Shown piece after piece: positions 55,125 through 63,851 of a stretch of 64,000 nucleotides of DNA (positions are counted from its first letter, which is position 1; the number at the start of each line of letters is the position of its first letter). Both the position numbers and the translations under genes were made by a program. This DNA comes from Phormidium tanganyikae FI6-MK23 (GTDB lineage Bacteria; Cyanobacteriota; Cyanobacteriia; Leptolyngbyales; Leptolyngbyaceae), in the NCBI GenBank assembly GCA_019359175.1, contig JAHHHU010000020.1, forward strand, positions 1 through 64,000, in the 5' to 3' direction. Below the pieces are notes generated by a model that worked only from the letters and a program-made list of their open reading frames with translations, did not search any database and was not told where the DNA came from.

Positions 55125-56378
55125 TTAAACCGAAATGCCGATCGGACACCAATAAGAGTAATCATCGGTAATTTTGCCTTCTGAAACCCGAAGCCCAACT
55201 CCAGCGGGAACAAAGTGAGTTCCATCGTTAAACAGCCAAGTACTCCACAAAGCAGTCATCGATCGATGATCAATTTCAATCGTTGGAAACTCAAGCAATT
55301 CTTGATAGACATAATCTTGGTCGGTGTACCAAGGATCTTGGTTAGAACTTTGAACGCCAACTTCTCCAGAAATCATCGAGAAACAGCCTTCTCCTTGTCG
55401 TCCTAAAACGGGTTTTGCAAAGTAAGTGTCACCCATTTCATCGGAGGTTTGAGCCGTTTTTGGAAAGAAATCAAATACGGTTTCTGCAAGCTCTGGCGTG
55501 AAGAAATCTAAGCCTAAATCGGAAACTAAAGCAAAAATGCTTTTCGGTTGGAGCGCGAAAGCAGATGCAAAATTAACGATCGCAATTCTTCGTTTCAAGA
55601 TCAATTCTTCCAGGGCATCCCAAAGCTTTGCACTATTGGAATCGCGATCGTGAATTGCCCATTCGAGCGGATACCACATAAATAAAATGTCGATCGCTTC
55701 TCCAGTTTTCTCACGGAACAAGTATTGATGATCTTTGATGCGGAGTTCATCGATCGGAAACACGCATCGGTTTTCAGCAACAAATTGATTTAACCAGCGC
55801 ATCGTTCCCAGATCTTCTAAGTTGTTCAGCGTGGTTAATCCGATTTGGCATTGTTCGATCGGTTTTCTGATCCAATCTGCGGCGCGTTGAAGTTGCTGGC
55901 TCATCGAATAGCTGAGAACGGACTTCAGCCCAATTTCGGGTGGCTTCATACCAAAATGTTCTGCAACTTTGGCATTTCCTTCGATACATTCAAACCAGAA
56001 GCTCGGCGTTTGTACGTTCGCTTCGATCACTTTATAAACGCCTGTTGTTTCATTCCAGCACCAATCGAGCCGCATACAAAACGGTGCTAATCGATCGAAC
56101 TTAATCACCCGAATCGTTTCTTCTGGAAACCCATATTCGAGCAAAGTTTCGGCATCAAATTCGCGCACAACCGACCAAAGATACGTCAGCACTTTTCCGA
56201 CTCGTTCCGCCGCTCGCTTTAAGTTCGCAATTTGGCTTTCTGTCGTCGGATGACAGTGATACAGCGCGTAGGGATTTGGAGTCGCTGAAGTTCCATTGAC
56301 AGACGCGAGATTGTACCAAGGCATCTGAATCTGACGGAAAAAGCGATCTCGATCGACTCCTTCAAACGGATTATTCAT
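55125..56378 (-). CDS. Glutathionylspermidine synthase-like ATP-grasp enzyme
   Basis: The 417-residue protein belongs to the glutathionylspermidine synthase (GspS/YgiC) ligase family, which joins a carboxylate and an amine with ATP. Features are FCMRLDWCWNETTGVYKVIE, EANVQTPSFWFECIEGNA, AKPVLGRQGEGCFSMI (ATP-grasp glycine loop) and LWSTWLFNDGTHFVPAGVGL. It lacks the amidase domain of E. coli Gsp. The real substrates of YgiC-like members are unknown. It overlaps a Gly/Ser-rich lipoprotein gene upstream by 4 bases, an arrangement like ygiB-ygiC in proteobacteria. Confidence 0.9.
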   Translation of the reverse strand: MNNPFEGVDRDRFFRQIQMPWYNLASVNGTSATPNPYALYHCHPTTESQIANLKRAAERVGKVLTYLWSVVREFDAETLLEYGFPEETIRVIKFDRLAPFCMRLDWCWNETTGVYKVIEANVQTPSFWFECIEGNAKVAEHFGMKPPEIGLKSVLSYSMSQQLQRAADWIRKPIEQCQIGLTTLNNLEDLGTMRWLNQFVAENRCVFPIDELRIKDHQYLFREKTGEAIDILFMWYPLEWAIHDRDSNSAKLWDALEELILKRRIAIVNFASAFALQPKSIFALVSDLGLDFFTPELAETVFDFFPKTAQTSDEMGDTYFAKPVLGRQGEGCFSMISGEVGVQSSNQDPWYTDQDYVYQELLEFPTIEIDHRSMTALWSTWLFNDGTHFVPAGVGLRVSEGKITDDYSYWCPIGISV

Positions 56379-56650
56379 CCTCCCGCACGACCTCCGCCAA
56401 AACTGCCGAACCCGCTGCGACCCGACGATCGCCCTGAAACTCCGGTTCCTTCAGAACCACCCGATGATCGACCACCCGCTCCGTAATAGCCTGAACCGCC
56501 AGAACTTCCACCCGACGAACAATTTTGCGGAATTCGTCCTTGGGCATCCGGTTTGCACTGGGTTGAAGAAGACGTACACCCTGAGAGCGGCAGGAGTATC
56601 ATGGTTGACACTGCCAGGCTAAAGAGCAATTGAAAACGATTGAATTTCAT
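56375..56650 (-). CDS. Gly/Ser-rich small lipoprotein
   Basis: The 91-residue protein has a lipoprotein signal with the lipobox LSGC at residues 22-25, a short Cys-containing segment (STQCKPDAQGRIPQNC) and a Gly/Ser/Arg-rich tail with SSGGSSGGSG and GRSSGRSGFGS. Its stop overlaps the ATP-grasp gene by 4 bases. Enterobacterial YgiB, partner of YgiC, is likewise a lipoprotein, so a paired role is plausible, perhaps as substrate or envelope anchor. The link is an inference. Confidence 0.75.
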   Translation of the reverse strand: MKFNRFQLLFSLAVSTMILLPLSGCTSSSTQCKPDAQGRIPQNCSSGGSSGGSGYYGAGGRSSGGSEGTGVSGRSSGRSGFGSFGGGRAGG

Positions 56651-56799
56651 AACTACCGTCCATTACTGACGGGCACATACTAAAGAGATACATCACCGTT
56701 TCAAGGTTCCCGCACGTTGGATGTTAAAAAGAATGAAGCACCATCCGAAACCGGGCAGAATGCAGTTGAAATCGAGTTAGGAAACGTTGGAGCATTGCC

Positions 56800-58893
56800 A
56801 TGACGAACCCCTCACAGTCCCAAGGAAACGCCAGCATTCCCGATGAGAATCGCGGCAAAATTCTCCAGCGTGGCGGTGGAGAATTGCTAGTCGAAAAACT
56901 TGACGATCGCTTTGCGGTCAACGCGACTTCCAAACAAGAAGCTTGGGACATTGTAAACAAAGCTCCCGTACAAATTAACCCCGGTGCAGCACCGCCCCAA
57001 CTCACAGAATTTATCGTCGATCCGGCTCAGAAAGACCAAGTGCTGAATCAAGTCCGGGCAGATGAGCAAGTGAACTACGCAAGTCACGTTTACCAAATCA
57101 AAGACAATCCTGGATCAAAGCTCTATGTAACGAATCAAATTACGATTCAGTTTGATCCAACGCTGAAAGGTGAAGTGATCCAATCGATCGCGCAAGAATT
57201 CGCCCTAGAGCAAATTAAACAAGTCATAGGAATTCCCAACACCTTCGTTTTTCAACTCACCGCAAACTCAACTGAAAATCCGCTCAAAATCACAAATCGA
57301 TTGATTACTCGATCGGAGATTCTCACCGCAGAACCCAATATCATTGTTCGACAGCAAGGATACTATCGCCCCAAAGATCCGCTCTACACGAAACAGTGGC
57401 ATCTCAATCACACAGGCGGACAGGATTTAGTATCGGGATCGCACGTCTTCGCAGAGCAAGCTTGGGACATTACGAAAGGCAGTCGATCGATTGTCGTCGC
57501 GATCATGGATGATGCCGTTGATTTGAATCATCCCGACTTTCAAGGATTGGGAAAAATCGTTGCGCCAAGAGACTTTAAGGGCAAAGACTTCGATCCCGAT
57601 CCAGACGACGCAGGCGAAGATCATGGAACTTCTTGTGCGGGGGTGGCTGTTGCAGAAGAAAACGGATTCGGTGTAGTAGGAGCGGCTCCGGGCTGTGCAT
57701 TGATGCCGATTCGGACGACTGGATTTTTGGATGACCAAACGATCGAAGATTTGTTTGGCTGGGCAGTCGATCGAGGAGCCTCGGTCATTTCGTGCAGTTG
57801 GGGGCCGAGTGCGGTCAACTATCCGCTTTCCTTGCGACAACGAGCCGCAATCAACCGCGCAGCGACCCAAGGACGCGACGGAAAAGGATGCGTAATTCTA
57901 TTCGCGGCGGGAAATGCGAACCGTCCAACCAATGGAGCCATCAACGAATCAGGATGGCGAAACAATGCGATCAGCGGCAATACCACTTGGCTAGGTGGCT
58001 TTACCGTTCACCCAGACGTGATCACCGTTTCCGCCTCGACCAGTTTGAACAAAAAATCAGCCTACAGCAATTGGGGAGCCGAAGTCGCTATCTGTGCGCC
58101 GAGCAACAATGCTCCTCCCGGCATGGGACTCCCAGGAATCGGCTACGTTGCGACACCGCCAGAAGTCCGAGTCGCACTCCGAGGACTGGGAATTGTGACC
58201 GCCGATCGACGGGGTAACGATGGCTATGATACGGGCGATTTTACTTACGGCTTTGGCGGCACATCGAGCGCTTGTCCTTTAGCAGCAGGCGTTGCGGCGT
58301 TAGTCTTATCGGCTAACCCAGATCTAACCGCCCAAGAAGTTCGGCAAATCCTCCAGCAAACCGCAGATAAAATCGTCGATCCTGATCCTGATCCACAGTT
58401 TGGATTTCGTAAAGGAACATACGATGCGAATGGCAGATGTGATTGGTTTGGTTATGGGAAAGTGAATGCAGCAAAAGCAACTCAAGCTGCGATCGCGAGA
58501 AGAGTAACGCTATCAGTTGCTCGATCGATATCTGGAGAAAACAGCAATATGCTGATGATTCCCGACAATAATCCATCTGGCATTGTGAGCGAAATCCAAA
58601 TCAACGATTCTGTAACGATCAAAGATATCCAAGTTAGCGTCAACATCACACACGACTTTCTCGGTGATATCGAAGTGAGTCTGATCTCACCTTCGGGACG
58701 AGTCACTTTACTGCAAGGTCGATCACTTGGACGACAAACGGCTTTGAATCGATCGTATTCTCTACAAACAACACCCACGCTAAGAAGAATGCTAGGACAA
58801 TCCGCACAGGGACGCTGGCAACTGAAAGTAGTAGACGCGATCGCGAATGACACCGGAATGATCAATAGCTGGAAATTAGCGATCGGGGTTTAA
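56800..58893 (+). CDS. Subtilisin-like protease with C-terminal P-domain
   Basis: The 697-residue S8 peptidase has the catalytic triad Asp237 (VVAIMDDAVD), His275 (GEDHGTSCAG) and Ser489 (FGGTSSACP), with the oxyanion Asn372 (FAAGNAN). The C-terminal 120 residues form a proprotein-convertase P-domain (ISGENSNMLMIPDNNPSG, HDFLGDIEVSLISPSG). The first 190 residues are unusual, starting MTNPSQSQGNASIPDENRGK, with no signal peptide, and contain a subtilase-propeptide-like segment (TNQITIQFDPTLKGEVIQSI). It may be exported by a route without a classical signal. Related cyanobacterial proteases (PrcA type) are calcium-dependent. Confidence 0.92.
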   Translation: MTNPSQSQGNASIPDENRGKILQRGGGELLVEKLDDRFAVNATSKQEAWDIVNKAPVQINPGAAPPQLTEFIVDPAQKDQVLNQVRADEQVNYASHVYQIKDNPGSKLYVTNQITIQFDPTLKGEVIQSIAQEFALEQIKQVIGIPNTFVFQLTANSTENPLKITNRLITRSEILTAEPNIIVRQQGYYRPKDPLYTKQWHLNHTGGQDLVSGSHVFAEQAWDITKGSRSIVVAIMDDAVDLNHPDFQGLGKIVAPRDFKGKDFDPDPDDAGEDHGTSCAGVAVAEENGFGVVGAAPGCALMPIRTTGFLDDQTIEDLFGWAVDRGASVISCSWGPSAVNYPLSLRQRAAINRAATQGRDGKGCVILFAAGNANRPTNGAINESGWRNNAISGNTTWLGGFTVHPDVITVSASTSLNKKSAYSNWGAEVAICAPSNNAPPGMGLPGIGYVATPPEVRVALRGLGIVTADRRGNDGYDTGDFTYGFGGTSSACPLAAGVAALVLSANPDLTAQEVRQILQQTADKIVDPDPDPQFGFRKGTYDANGRCDWFGYGKVNAAKATQAAIARRVTLSVARSISGENSNMLMIPDNNPSGIVSEIQINDSVTIKDIQVSVNITHDFLGDIEVSLISPSGRVTLLQGRSLGRQTALNRSYSLQTTPTLRRMLGQSAQGRWQLKVVDAIANDTGMINSWKLAIGV

Positions 58894-58926
58894 ATTAGAA
58901 TTGAAATGTCATTCTAGGAGCGGAAT

Positions 58927-59196
58927 ATGCAAGGTTTAATGCCGCTTGACGGTGAAGAAATTGCGAGACGCGCTGAAAGCCTGTACATCGATCGCATTCG
59001 CCAAGCAGTAGAGCGAGAAGAAAACATCGGTAAGATGGTCATCATTGACATTGAGACGGGCGAATATGCTGTTGATCAGACAGGCTTAGAAGCGGCGAAG
59101 CATTTGCGTGAAAAGAATCCAGATGGGCATTTCTTTGGAATCCGAATCGGATATAAAGTTGCAGCTTCGATCGGGGGCGTGATGGAGCGGGACTAA
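58927..59196 (+). CDS. Small soluble protein, unknown
   Basis: The 89-residue protein contains MPLDGEEIARRAESLYIDRI, NIGKMVIIDIETGEYAVDQT and HFFGIRIGYKVAASIGG. It looks like a helix followed by a small beta fold and is of a type common in cyanobacteria, often near TA-like genes. Function unknown. It follows the protease by 33 bases with GGAG just upstream, and precedes the S1-domain gene by 36 bases on the same strand. Confidence 0.75.
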   Translation: MQGLMPLDGEEIARRAESLYIDRIRQAVEREENIGKMVIIDIETGEYAVDQTGLEAAKHLREKNPDGHFFGIRIGYKVAASIGGVMERD

Positions 59197-59232
59197 ATTG
59201 ATATCCCAAAGTTCTAAAGCTGAAGCAACGCA

Positions 59233-59556
59233 ATGAGTGATCAATTTTGGAATCAGGTTAAATCAAAGTATCGGTTCGGCGAACTGGTTCGCGGCAAGGT
59301 TGAGCATCATGCCCCATTTGGGATTTTTGTAGATTTAGGTGATGAGGCTGTAAGAGGGATTGTTCAGATTACCGATTTTGTGGATAGTGGAGACATGACA
59401 CCGGAGATGTATCTAGATATTGGTTCACCGATCGGGGCTGTGGTTGTGGGGTATACCGAAGACGATCGCAATCAAGTTTGGTTGAGTGTGAAACCGAGCG
59501 TGTTACAAAAAGCCTTGGTTCATCTCAAAGTTCCAGCATCGAGTGAACGATCGTGA
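59233..59556 (+). CDS. S1-domain RNA-binding protein
   Basis: The 107-residue protein carries one S1 RNA-binding fold: FGELVRGKVEHHAPFGIFVD, LGDEAVRGIVQITDFV, then GAVVVGYTEDDRNQVWLSVK. These are the five beta-strands of an OB fold. It resembles small stand-alone S1 proteins of unknown role in cyanobacteria. It converges with the glycosylase gene, leaving only 5 bases between stop codons. Confidence 0.85.
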   Translation: MSDQFWNQVKSKYRFGELVRGKVEHHAPFGIFVDLGDEAVRGIVQITDFVDSGDMTPEMYLDIGSPIGAVVVGYTEDDRNQVWLSVKPSVLQKALVHLKVPASSERS

Positions 59557-59561
59557 TTTCT

Positions 59562-60173
59562 CTAAACAATCTCCAAGCTTCGCCATAAGTACCAACTTGC
59601 GATCGTAGAATACGGTTTCCAAGCTTGTCCGAGTTGTAGAACCGTTTTGCGATCGGGTAGTTCATCCAAGCCGTAAACGCGACGAATTCCCGATCGAATT
59701 CCTAAATCATCGACAGGCAAAACGTCCCAGCGATGCAGCCGAAAAATTAGCAACATCTGAACTGTCCAACGTCCAATCCCTTTAATTTTCGTTAGCGTTT
59801 GAATAATTGTTTCATCGTCTAGCGTTTCTAATTCCCCTAGCGTTGGTAAACCGATTAATATATTTTGCGCTAGGTCTTTCACGTAAATGATTTTCTGCCG
59901 TGACAATCCAACTCCGCGCAGCATTTCATCTGGCGTATTCAAAATCGCTTCTGCAGTCATCCCTTTCTCGTAAAGTTGTAGAAAACGATGATAAATTGCA
60001 GTCGCAGATTTAGTCGAAAGCTGTTGATAGATAATCGATCGAGCAAGTGAATCCAACAGACCTCCTGGATGCTGAACTTGATCAAGCGTACAAACTCCAA
60101 CTTGATCCATCACTGCACCGAGTTTGGGATCAGCAGCTTTTAGGGTTTGCGTTGCGATCGCATAATTATTCAT
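59562..60173 (-). CDS. AlkA-like DNA-3-methyladenine glycosylase
   Basis: The 203-residue protein is an HhH-GPD DNA glycosylase that removes alkylated bases. The helix-hairpin-helix (IKGIGRWTVQM, about 130-140) and the catalytic Asp156 in VLPVDDLGIR are present. SIIYQQLSTKSATAIYHRFL is the usual helix before it. It lacks the N-terminal domain of E. coli AlkA, like yeast Mag1. I start at ATG 60173 (MNNYAIATQTLKAADPKL), overlapping the upstream gene's stop by 8 bases. Confidence 0.92.
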   Translation of the reverse strand: MNNYAIATQTLKAADPKLGAVMDQVGVCTLDQVQHPGGLLDSLARSIIYQQLSTKSATAIYHRFLQLYEKGMTAEAILNTPDEMLRGVGLSRQKIIYVKDLAQNILIGLPTLGELETLDDETIIQTLTKIKGIGRWTVQMLLIFRLHRWDVLPVDDLGIRSGIRRVYGLDELPDRKTVLQLGQAWKPYSTIASWYLWRSLEIV

Positions 60174-61071
60174 GCACAACAATAGCGGATTTGATGGCCC
60201 TGGAAACGGGTTGCCCCGCTTTGTCCACTTTGCCATAGAACGTTTGATCTTGATAGACCAACACCGAAGACGAACCACCGTCGAGATTTAACGCTTGCTC
60301 TACTCCAAGCCGCTGCATAAAACTCACCATCGCTTGCACCGACATTCCAGAATTTTGGGGCGCATCTGGTTTTTGCGCTGCCATCACCAACACGACGGAA
60401 CCATCGCTCGTAATTCCGATCGCACTTCTCGCATTGCGCTGATTCACTCCGATCGAGTCCCGCCCGACATTTGGATCGACAAAGCCTTCCTCGATCGCAG
60501 TAAATCTCGGTAAAAGCTGGGGCCCGCCCCCGATCGCATCGACCAACTTACAGCCCGATGGAATCGCTGCCGAACGAGGCGCGATCGCAGATTCAATCTT
60601 CTCGCCGCACTGATAAGTCCGAAATTCAGATCGGTCTAGAATCTTCGGCAAATAGGGTTGGAGATCCGGATTTTTTAGCAGTCGATCGTTCTTTTTCGGA
60701 TTGCCCACAACTTTATTGTTTTGCGTAACATACGAAGTCGTTTTCTCGTTTTTGGGATCGAAAAACCCGCCATTGAGAACCGCGATCGCGTTCTGGGGTT
60801 TGCCAAATTGCTCAATCGTTTCAACCGAGGGAGAAAGCGCGATCGACACTTTAAATCGACTTTGCGGCGGAATCGTCACCGTATGCACATCGCTGCTTGG
60901 CAAAGAATATCGCTGGTACTTCGGCAAATCTGAGACCGGAGAAGGAGAAGCGATCGCTTTTGGGGTAGATTCTGACGAAACTTTCGCCGTAGGAATCAAA
61001 GAATAGACCAACCACAACCCCAAGCCGCCACTCGCAAACAAGGCAAAACTTGCGATCCACAATCTTTTCAC
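60166..61071 (-). CDS. Phosphodiester glycosidase (NAGPA/DUF2233) family protein
   Basis: The 301-residue protein has an N-terminal signal anchor (ASFALFASGGLGLWLVYSLI) and a NAGPA-type domain: AIAVLNGGFFDPKNEKTTSY, IGGGPQLLPRFTAIEEGFVD, SAIGITSDGSVVLVMAAQKP and ALNLDGGSSSVLVY. Members remove sugar groups by phosphodiester cleavage, or have unknown wall-related roles. It should face the periplasm. The next gene, the glycosylase, starts 8 bases before its stop. Confidence 0.88.
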   Translation of the reverse strand: MKRLWIASFALFASGGLGLWLVYSLIPTAKVSSESTPKAIASPSPVSDLPKYQRYSLPSSDVHTVTIPPQSRFKVSIALSPSVETIEQFGKPQNAIAVLNGGFFDPKNEKTTSYVTQNNKVVGNPKKNDRLLKNPDLQPYLPKILDRSEFRTYQCGEKIESAIAPRSAAIPSGCKLVDAIGGGPQLLPRFTAIEEGFVDPNVGRDSIGVNQRNARSAIGITSDGSVVLVMAAQKPDAPQNSGMSVQAMVSFMQRLGVEQALNLDGGSSSVLVYQDQTFYGKVDKAGQPVSRAIKSAIVVHE

Positions 61072-61623
61072 GATCGAACTCCTGATGATGGCGAGACTTC
61101 ACAACAACTTCACAACAATTTGAGTTATACGACCTCGATCGCAGCGCAATTTAGGTCGTATTCTTCACCATCTCTTCATTAGAGCGCGAATTCCAGGAGA
61201 CGGAATAGAAAAGCCAGGTCTATCTACAGAAACGAGATTTTTGCCGTAATTATACGGGACCGATTCCCAGTTTTGCTGGATAGCTGTACAGAGTTTTATC
61301 TAGAGCCTCCGTGTTTCTGCTGTTTTATACTGAGAATCAAGGTTCCGATCTCAGTATGTCAAACATTCTCAGCCGTAAGAACGGTTATTTCTCTGGAAAA
61401 AGCATAAGTTAACAGCAGAGAACAACCCTGATAAAGGCCGTGTTCACACTGATTATTTCGCGAAACTTCTATGTTGTTTTTGCAACATCAACGATTTTGT
61501 CCTGATTCCTCCGGAAGATTACCGTATCAGTAGTCGTGTGCATCTAAACAGCACAGAAACCACCTGCGCTTCTCTTTGAACCCCGCACTCTCCATAGAAC
61601 AGAGTCCAACCCCCTGTGAGCTT
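61072..61623. other. 550-bp intergenic region before the SLBB-SLH gene
   Basis: No gene is supported. It contains an inverted repeat, ATACGACCT (61127-61135) with AGGTCGTAT (61153-61161), and direct repeats of ACTTCACAACA near 61096-61110. The long leader suggests regulated expression of the export gene. I see no terminator. Confidence 0.55.
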
Positions 61624-63756
61624 ATGAAGTTGAAGTTAACACCGACTCGTGTATCACTCCTCGCTTTGAGTGCTTTTGCAGCAGTCGTGGCTCAAGAGTT
61701 AGCCCGCTCTGATGCAAGAACTCCTACCGCGACATCGCCTGACAAGACCAACGCGAAAACCAATCGCATCCCTCCTTCCACATCCTTGCCGAATACGATC
61801 GCGCTTTCGCAACCCGAAAGCCTGTTTTCCTCTGCTACAGTTCCCACGGTTCAAAATCCAGCCGGAATGATCAAGCCAGAGATGCCGACCGTCGCGACCA
61901 GCCAATCGATCGCTCCGCCGCCCCCTCCAAAAATTGCGGCATCACAACCTAACCTGCGCGTGGTCGATGTGAACCAATTGCCGATCGACGCGATCATCGA
62001 GCAAACGCTGAAACTTCCACCGCCACCCCCTACGATCGCGGTCAGTCGCGCGACTGAAGCTACCCCGCCGAAAGTAGATGCAAAAGCTTCCACCGCATTC
62101 AAAGACGTGCAGGGACATCGTGCCCAAGCTAGCATCACGGCACTGATGCAACAGGGAATCATGAAAGGCTACGGCGACGGGACATTCCGCCCGAATGCGC
62201 CGATCACAGAGGATCAGTTCAAGAGCATCACGAAAAAGGCAGCGAACCAATCCAGCACTCTTGCCAGTCTGCAACGTCCAAAAGATATTGTGACGCGGGC
62301 GGATGCGGCGACTTATATTCATCGACAGTTACTGAGAGCAGGCGAGATCGACAAATCGAAATCGATCGCCAGAACGTCCGCTCCGTTACCCACCTTAGTG
62401 AGCAGCAATCCGGCTCAACTGGTCAGCAGCACCGCTCAGAGCCGCCCATTGCCACCCGCCACTCCTCCAGCATTGGAAGCAACGTCATTCTCTAACCCCG
62501 AAGCGGATGCAGCAGATACCGACTCCTACACTTTGGGAGCAGGCGATCGCATCCGAGTCGATATTTTCAATGTGCCAGAGTACAGCAAAGATTATCAAGT
62601 ATTGGTGAATGGCACTCTCAGTCTCTACCGTGTGGGAAGCCTCTCGGTTTCAGGACTAACGATTCGTCAGGCACAAAGCGCGATCGCGGCAAAATACGCG
62701 CGAGTCCTCAAAGAACCCGGTGTCGATGTCAGCTTGACAACGGCACGCCCCTTAAACGTCGCGATCGCAGGTGAAGTCGGGAAGCCCGGAACCTATACGC
62801 TGACCTTTGGCGAAGGTGGAAAATTTCCCACCGTGACAAAGCTGATTCGGGAAGCAGGCGGCATGAATCGATCGGCAGATGCGCGTCAAGTGATTGTGCG
62901 CCGCCCTCAGAGATCGGGAGCCGATCAGCAAATTCGCCTCAATATGTGGGAACTGTTCAGCACCGGGAACATTCGACAAGACCTGACCCTGCGCGATGGT
63001 GATTCGATTTTCATTCCCGCCGCGAGTTCCGTTAATCTCGCGGAAGCGACCCAGATGACTGATGCGAACTTCAGCGTTAGTGCCACTCAACCCGTCAGTA
63101 TCGCGGTCGTCGGTGAAGTTGCTCGCCCCGGGCCTTACACGCTCAAAGAGCAAACTCCCACCCTTTCTGGTGCAATTCGAGAAGCAGGCGGAATCAAACA
63201 GCTTGCCAATCTCAAAGAAGTGAAAGTCCGTCGCAACACCCGCAACGGGACTGCTCAAACGATCAGCGTCGATTTGTGGCAACTGCTCAAATCCGGCGAT
63301 CTCAATCAAGATCTCGTCTTACAGCAAGGCGATCGCATCGAGATCCCAACCGCTCTAGCGCTCAATCCGGCTGAAGCAAGACAACTCGGAGATGCCAGCT
63401 TTGCGCCTTCTTCGGTCAAGATTACGATCGTGGGCGAAGTCACGAAACCCGGTCAAGTCGAGGTTCCGATGAATACCCCACTGAATCAAGCTCTCCTTTC
63501 AGCAGGTGGATTCACGCGCCAAGCAAATCGTCGTCGAGTGGAATTGGTTCGACTCAATCCCAATGGCTCTGTCACCCGTCGTGATGTAACGATCGATCTG
63601 TCGCGGAGCGTTGATGAGCAAGGCAATCCACTCCTGCAAAATGGCGATGTTCTCGTCGTTGATCGTAACGGACTCGCGAAAACAGGCGACACGCTCAATA
63701 ACGTCTTAGGCCCCGTCCTTCAGGTTCTGCCTTTCCGATTCCTATTCGGATTGTAA
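61624..63756 (+). CDS. SLBB polysaccharide export protein with an SLH domain
   Basis: Starting at ATG 61624 (MKLKLTPTRVSLLALSAFAA), the 710-residue protein has a signal peptide, a Pro/Ser-rich region, one SLH-like domain (about 145-205, AFKDVQGHRAQASITALMQQ, GIMKGYGDGTFRPNAPITED) and then the Poly_export domain (LGAGDRIRVDIFNVPEYSKD) with three SLBB units (IAGEVGKPGTY, VVGEVARPGPY, IVGEVTKPGQVEV). The SLH domain probably ties it to peptidoglycan-linked glycan. It is a paralogue of the gene at 11315, which lacks the SLH part. A TTG 48 bases upstream is a less likely start. Confidence 0.93.
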   Translation: MKLKLTPTRVSLLALSAFAAVVAQELARSDARTPTATSPDKTNAKTNRIPPSTSLPNTIALSQPESLFSSATVPTVQNPAGMIKPEMPTVATSQSIAPPPPPKIAASQPNLRVVDVNQLPIDAIIEQTLKLPPPPPTIAVSRATEATPPKVDAKASTAFKDVQGHRAQASITALMQQGIMKGYGDGTFRPNAPITEDQFKSITKKAANQSSTLASLQRPKDIVTRADAATYIHRQLLRAGEIDKSKSIARTSAPLPTLVSSNPAQLVSSTAQSRPLPPATPPALEATSFSNPEADAADTDSYTLGAGDRIRVDIFNVPEYSKDYQVLVNGTLSLYRVGSLSVSGLTIRQAQSAIAAKYARVLKEPGVDVSLTTARPLNVAIAGEVGKPGTYTLTFGEGGKFPTVTKLIREAGGMNRSADARQVIVRRPQRSGADQQIRLNMWELFSTGNIRQDLTLRDGDSIFIPAASSVNLAEATQMTDANFSVSATQPVSIAVVGEVARPGPYTLKEQTPTLSGAIREAGGIKQLANLKEVKVRRNTRNGTAQTISVDLWQLLKSGDLNQDLVLQQGDRIEIPTALALNPAEARQLGDASFAPSSVKITIVGEVTKPGQVEVPMNTPLNQALLSAGGFTRQANRRRVELVRLNPNGSVTRRDVTIDLSRSVDEQGNPLLQNGDVLVVDRNGLAKTGDTLNNVLGPVLQVLPFRFLFGL

Positions 63757-63851
63757 GGTTTGCTGCTTAGATCTTCTGTCACCTGTGAAGCCGTTGTTCT
63801 TCTAGCACTTTCTCGGCTCTTTTTGCTCTCGATTCTTCTTTAGGTGCTTCC

